Part shown: piece after piece, positions 61,481 through 64,000 of the stretch
Layout: every line of letters begins with the position of its first letter
Numbering within the stretch: position 1 is the first letter of the stretch
NCBI RefSeq assembly: GCF_014648815.1
Contig: NZ_BMRV01000004.1
Coordinates: 522,022-586,021 of the forward strand
DNA length: 64,000 bases
Source: Streptomyces flaveolus
Lineage (GTDB): Bacteria; Actinomycetota; Actinomycetes; Streptomycetales; Streptomycetaceae
Direction of reading: 5' to 3'
Translations under genes and position numbers: made by a program
The notes under the pieces: model-generated
The model's input: the letters and a program-made list of their open reading frames with translations, nothing else
The model's database searches: none
Told to the model about the DNA's origin: nothing

Positions 61481-62032
61481 GTGCGCCCCTTGTACGTACC
61501 CGTCCGTCTGGCCGCCACGGTGGTGGCCGTCGCCGCTGCCGCCGGCTGCATGAGCGTCGGCGACGAGTCCGGCGGTGAGGCCAGGCCGTCGCACTCGGCC
61601 GGGGAGCGAGGTGGCGAGGCCCCGGGCGGCGGGCCCGCGGTGTCGGGCGGCGCGGCCGGGTACGGCCCGGCGGCGGCCGACGAGGGGCGTGGCCACGGCA
61701 AGGGGAGGAAAGGCGAGGACGACCGCGGCGAGGGGAAGGGCAAGGGCCGCGGCAAGGACGGTGCGGACAAGGGCACGGCCCCCTCGGGCTCGCCGTCCGC
61801 GCACCCGACCGGTTCCGCCCCGGCGCAGGGCGGACCGGCCGAGCCGACGCCCCCGCGGACGGTGGACCCCGAGCCCCCGCGGACGGTGGACCCGGAGCCG
61901 ACCCCGCCCCCGGAGCCGCCCGCCTCCCCGACGCCGGAGCCGACACCCGAGCCGTCCTCGTCGGCGCACGAGCCGCCGGGGACGCAGCTGGCACAGCGGG
62001 AGCCTGCACCGGAGGCCGGGGTGCCGGTGTAG
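61481..62032 (+). CDS. Disordered lipoprotein
   Basis: GTG 61481 is set by GGAGGTG eight bases upstream. The protein has 183 residues: signal peptide VRLAATVVAVAAAAGCMSVG with a lipobox ending in Cys, then a low-complexity chain. First comes a Gly/Lys/Asp-rich part (GRGHGKGRKGEDDRGEGKGK), then Pro/Glu/Thr-rich units with a repeated RTVDPEP. It has no folded domain that I can see. It is probably a surface-anchored linker or wall-associated protein. Confidence 0.72.
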   Translation: MRPLYVPVRLAATVVAVAAAAGCMSVGDESGGEARPSHSAGERGGEAPGGGPAVSGGAAGYGPAAADEGRGHGKGRKGEDDRGEGKGKGRGKDGADKGTAPSGSPSAHPTGSAPAQGGPAEPTPPRTVDPEPPRTVDPEPTPPPEPPASPTPEPTPEPSSSAHEPPGTQLAQREPAPEAGVPV

Positions 62033-62326
62033 GCCGGACGGTGGAGGGCGCGCGCCGGGAAACAGGGGCCTGAACGGGCGCCGGACGCGGGGCGAAGGAC
62101 CGGCTGAGCTGGGCATGTGCTACCCGGTTTGCCTTCAGGGGTGGTGGGTGCGTATGGTGGTAGATCGTTTGATCCCATTTGCCCGGCGCCACCGCAGAGC
62201 GCGCCGTGTGGCGCGTACTCTCCCTTGCCGTGATGGACCGCATCGAGGCGGTCGTATTGCGAATCGCGATTCACGGAGTTGACGGGCGCGTGCCGACTGA
62301 GAGACTCCGAGAGGTTTCGCATTCGC
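62033..62326. promoter_or_regulatory. Upstream region of the DEAD-box helicase gene
   Basis: These 294 bp contain no gene. GAATCGCGATTC at 62261-62272 is a perfect 12-bp palindrome, 54 bp before the start. Cold-shock helicases often have long leaders, so the transcript may begin well upstream. Confidence 0.45.
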
Positions 62327-64000
62327 ATGTCCATCATCAGTACTGATCACGTCGTCGTGCCCGAGAACGCCGAGGGCGTTTCCGAGGGCCTGGAGGCTCC
62401 CGAGGTCGTCGAGACCTCCGAGTCCGCCGACACCCCCGAGACCACCTTCGCCGACCTCGGCCTGCCCGAGGGCATCGTGCGCAAGCTCGCACAGAACGGC
62501 GTGACCACCCCCTTCCCGATCCAGGCCGCGACCATCCCGGACGCGCTGGAGGGCAAGGACATCCTCGGCCGGGGCCGCACCGGCTCCGGCAAGACCCTCT
62601 CCTTCGGTCTGCCCACCCTGGCCACGCTGGCCGGCGGCCGCACCGAGAAGCACAAGCCGCGCGCCGTCATCCTGACGCCGACCCGTGAGCTGGCCATGCA
62701 GGTGGCCGACGCCCTCCAGCCCTACGGCGACGTCCTCGGGCTGAAGATGAAGGTCGTGTGCGGCGGCACCTCCATGGGCAACCAGATCTACGCCCTGGAG
62801 CGAGGCGTCGACATCCTCGTCGCCACCCCGGGCCGCCTGCGCGACATCATCAACCGCGGCGCCTGCTCCCTGGAGAACGTGCAGATCGCCGTTCTCGACG
62901 AGGCCGACCAGATGTCGGACCTGGGCTTCCTGCCCGAGGTCACCGAGCTGCTCGACCAGGTCCCGGCGGGCGGCCAGCGCATGCTCTTCTCGGCCACGAT
63001 GGAGAACGAGATCTCCACGCTGGTCAAGCGCTACCTGACCGACCCGGTCACGCACGAGGTCGACAGCGCTCAGGGCAACGTGACGACCATGTCGCATCAC
63101 ATCCTCGTCGTGAAGCCCAAGGACAAGGCGCCGGTCACCGCGGCGATCGCCTCGCGCAAGGGCCGCACGATCATCTTCGTCCGCACCCAGCTCGGCGCCG
63201 ACCGTATCGCCGAGCAGCTCTGCGACGCCGGTGTGAAGGCCGACGCGCTGCACGGCGGGATGACGCAGGGCGCGCGTACCCGGGTGCTGGAGGACTTCAA
63301 GAAGGGCTACGTCAACGCGCTCGTCGCCACCGACGTCGCCGCCCGCGGCATCCACGTCGACGGCATCGACCTGGTGCTGAACGTCGACCCGGCCGGCGAC
63401 CACAAGGACTACCTGCACCGCGCCGGCCGTACGGCCCGCGCCGGCCGCACCGGCACGGTCGTCTCCCTGTCCCTGCCGCACCAGCGCCGCCAGATCTTCC
63501 GGCTGATGGAGGACGCGGGCGTCGACGCCACGCGCCACATCATCCAGGGCGGCGCGGCCTTCGAGCCGGAGGTCGCCGAGATCACCGGTGCCCGGTCGAT
63601 GACCGAGGTCCAGGCCGAGTCCGCGGCCAACGTGGCGGAGCAGGCCGAGCGTGAGGTCGCCCAGCTCACCAAGGAGCTGGAGCGCGCCCAGCGCCGTGCC
63701 ACGGAGCTGCGCGAGGAGGCGGACCGGCTGGTCGCCAGGGTCGCGCGGGAGCGGGGCGAGGACCCGGAGACGGTGCTGGCCGAGGTGGCCACTGCCGCCG
63801 CCGAGGCCGAGATCTCGCTGCCGGCGCAGTCGTCGGGCCCGCGTGAGGCGGAGAACACCGAGCGGACCGGGAACGGCCGTGACCGTTCCGTCGAGCGTCG
63901 TGACGACCGCGGTGGTCGTTCGTTCGAGCGCCGTGACGACCGTGGCGGGTTCCGCCGCGACGACCGTCGTGACGACCGGGGCGACCGTGGTGGCTTCCGT
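62327..64000 (+). CDS. DEAD-box RNA helicase (partial, C-terminus off the right edge)
   Basis: 558 codons are present and the frame is still open at the right edge. All core motifs are there: Q-motif FADLGLPEGIVRKLAQNGVT and TPFPIQAATIP, Walker A GRGRTGSGKTLSF near residue 87, LTPTRELAMQ, VATPGRLRD, the DEAD in VLDEADQMSDLGF near 194, FSATM, then IIFVRTQLGADRIAEQL, ATDVAARGIHVDGIDLVLN, and HRAGRTARAG. A coiled-coil stretch (about 440-480) follows, then an Arg/Asp/Gly-rich tail with repeated RRDDRGG units. Such tails bind RNA and favour condensates. It probably aids RNA folding or ribosome assembly in the cold, as CsdA and RhlE do. ATG 62327 has GAGAGG upstream. Confidence 0.95.
   Translation, partial: MSIISTDHVVVPENAEGVSEGLEAPEVVETSESADTPETTFADLGLPEGIVRKLAQNGVTTPFPIQAATIPDALEGKDILGRGRTGSGKTLSFGLPTLATLAGGRTEKHKPRAVILTPTRELAMQVADALQPYGDVLGLKMKVVCGGTSMGNQIYALERGVDILVATPGRLRDIINRGACSLENVQIAVLDEADQMSDLGFLPEVTELLDQVPAGGQRMLFSATMENEISTLVKRYLTDPVTHEVDSAQGNVTTMSHHILVVKPKDKAPVTAAIASRKGRTIIFVRTQLGADRIAEQLCDAGVKADALHGGMTQGARTRVLEDFKKGYVNALVATDVAARGIHVDGIDLVLNVDPAGDHKDYLHRAGRTARAGRTGTVVSLSLPHQRRQIFRLMEDAGVDATRHIIQGGAAFEPEVAEITGARSMTEVQAESAANVAEQAEREVAQLTKELERAQRRATELREEADRLVARVARERGEDPETVLAEVATAAAEAEISLPAQSSGPREAENTERTGNGRDRSVERRDDRGGRSFERRDDRGGFRRDDRRDDRGDRGGFR

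Overview
The window is chromosomal DNA of a Streptomyces (or very close relative). Reasons: GC is very high with strong G/C third-position bias; GTG starts, ATGA/GTGA overlaps and leaderless transcripts are common; and the marker genes are typical (bldC, an Lsr2 paralogue, mycothiol-dependent enzymes, a ParB-type parS site, the purSQL/purF/purM cluster). From memory, the core gene order resembles the S. coelicolor SCO405x-SCO4096 neighbourhood, a few hundred kb from oriC.

Region 1 (1-10.3 kb) is ordinary core chromosome: a partial LytR_C protein, a VapB-like small protein, an HdeD-type membrane protein, an HhH-GPD glycosylase-like protein, then a siderophore-interacting protein divergent from a four-gene operon (penicillin-acylase-type hydrolase, AlcB-type acetyltransferase, cupin, SDR). 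A perfect 19-bp DmdR/IdeR iron box lies between them. A CopC-CopD-like copper protein follows, then a gene remnant without a start codon.

Region 2 (10,328-28,629) is an 18.2-kb actinomycete integrative and conjugative element (AICE, pSAM2 type) inserted in a tRNA-Ser(GGA) gene. Direct repeats of 113/114 bp mark its ends. The right part is the core: integrase, Xis, primase-polymerase, helicase, FtsK/TraB translocase, spread-type membrane proteins, and a tight operon with a PycTM-like membrane protein and a GGDEF cyclase-like protein. The middle holds a control/immunity module (GntR, HD hydrolase, Nudix, XRE). The left end carries lower-GC cargo: a ScoMcrA-like HNH type IV restriction enzyme, a convergent DUF262-DUF1524 protein whose motif histidine is replaced by asparagine, and an unknown protein with one membrane segment. 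Two repeat arrays, (C/G)AGGGAG-type at 23.1 kb and TGCGTCACC-type at 26.7 kb, are candidate transfer and replication/excision sites.

Region 3 (28.6-50.5 kb) resumes the core chromosome: tRNA-Ser, 4.5S RNA, dnaX, purD, purC, purS-purQ-purL, purF and purM. These seven purine genes cover most of the pathway from PRPP to SAICAR. Interspersed are an inactive M48-like membrane protein, a dimethylformamidase-like protein, an ABC exporter with its DesK/NarL two-component pair, two tRNA-Gly(GCC) genes, an atypical tRNA-Gly(UCC), lsrL, a mycothiol-dependent enzyme and a META-domain lipoprotein.

Region 4 (50.5-64 kb) holds DUF3073, valine dehydrogenase, an unknown conserved protein, bldC with a long upstream region, DUF6274, hrpA between two identical tRNA-Asp genes, a tRNA-Glu/Asp/Phe cluster containing a parS site, a metallophosphoesterase, a small zinc metallopeptidase-like protein, a lipoprotein, and a DEAD-box RNA helicase that runs off the right edge.

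No rRNA, CRISPR array or insertion sequence was seen. All coordinates come from reading the sequence; family names rest on recognised motifs, not on database searches.
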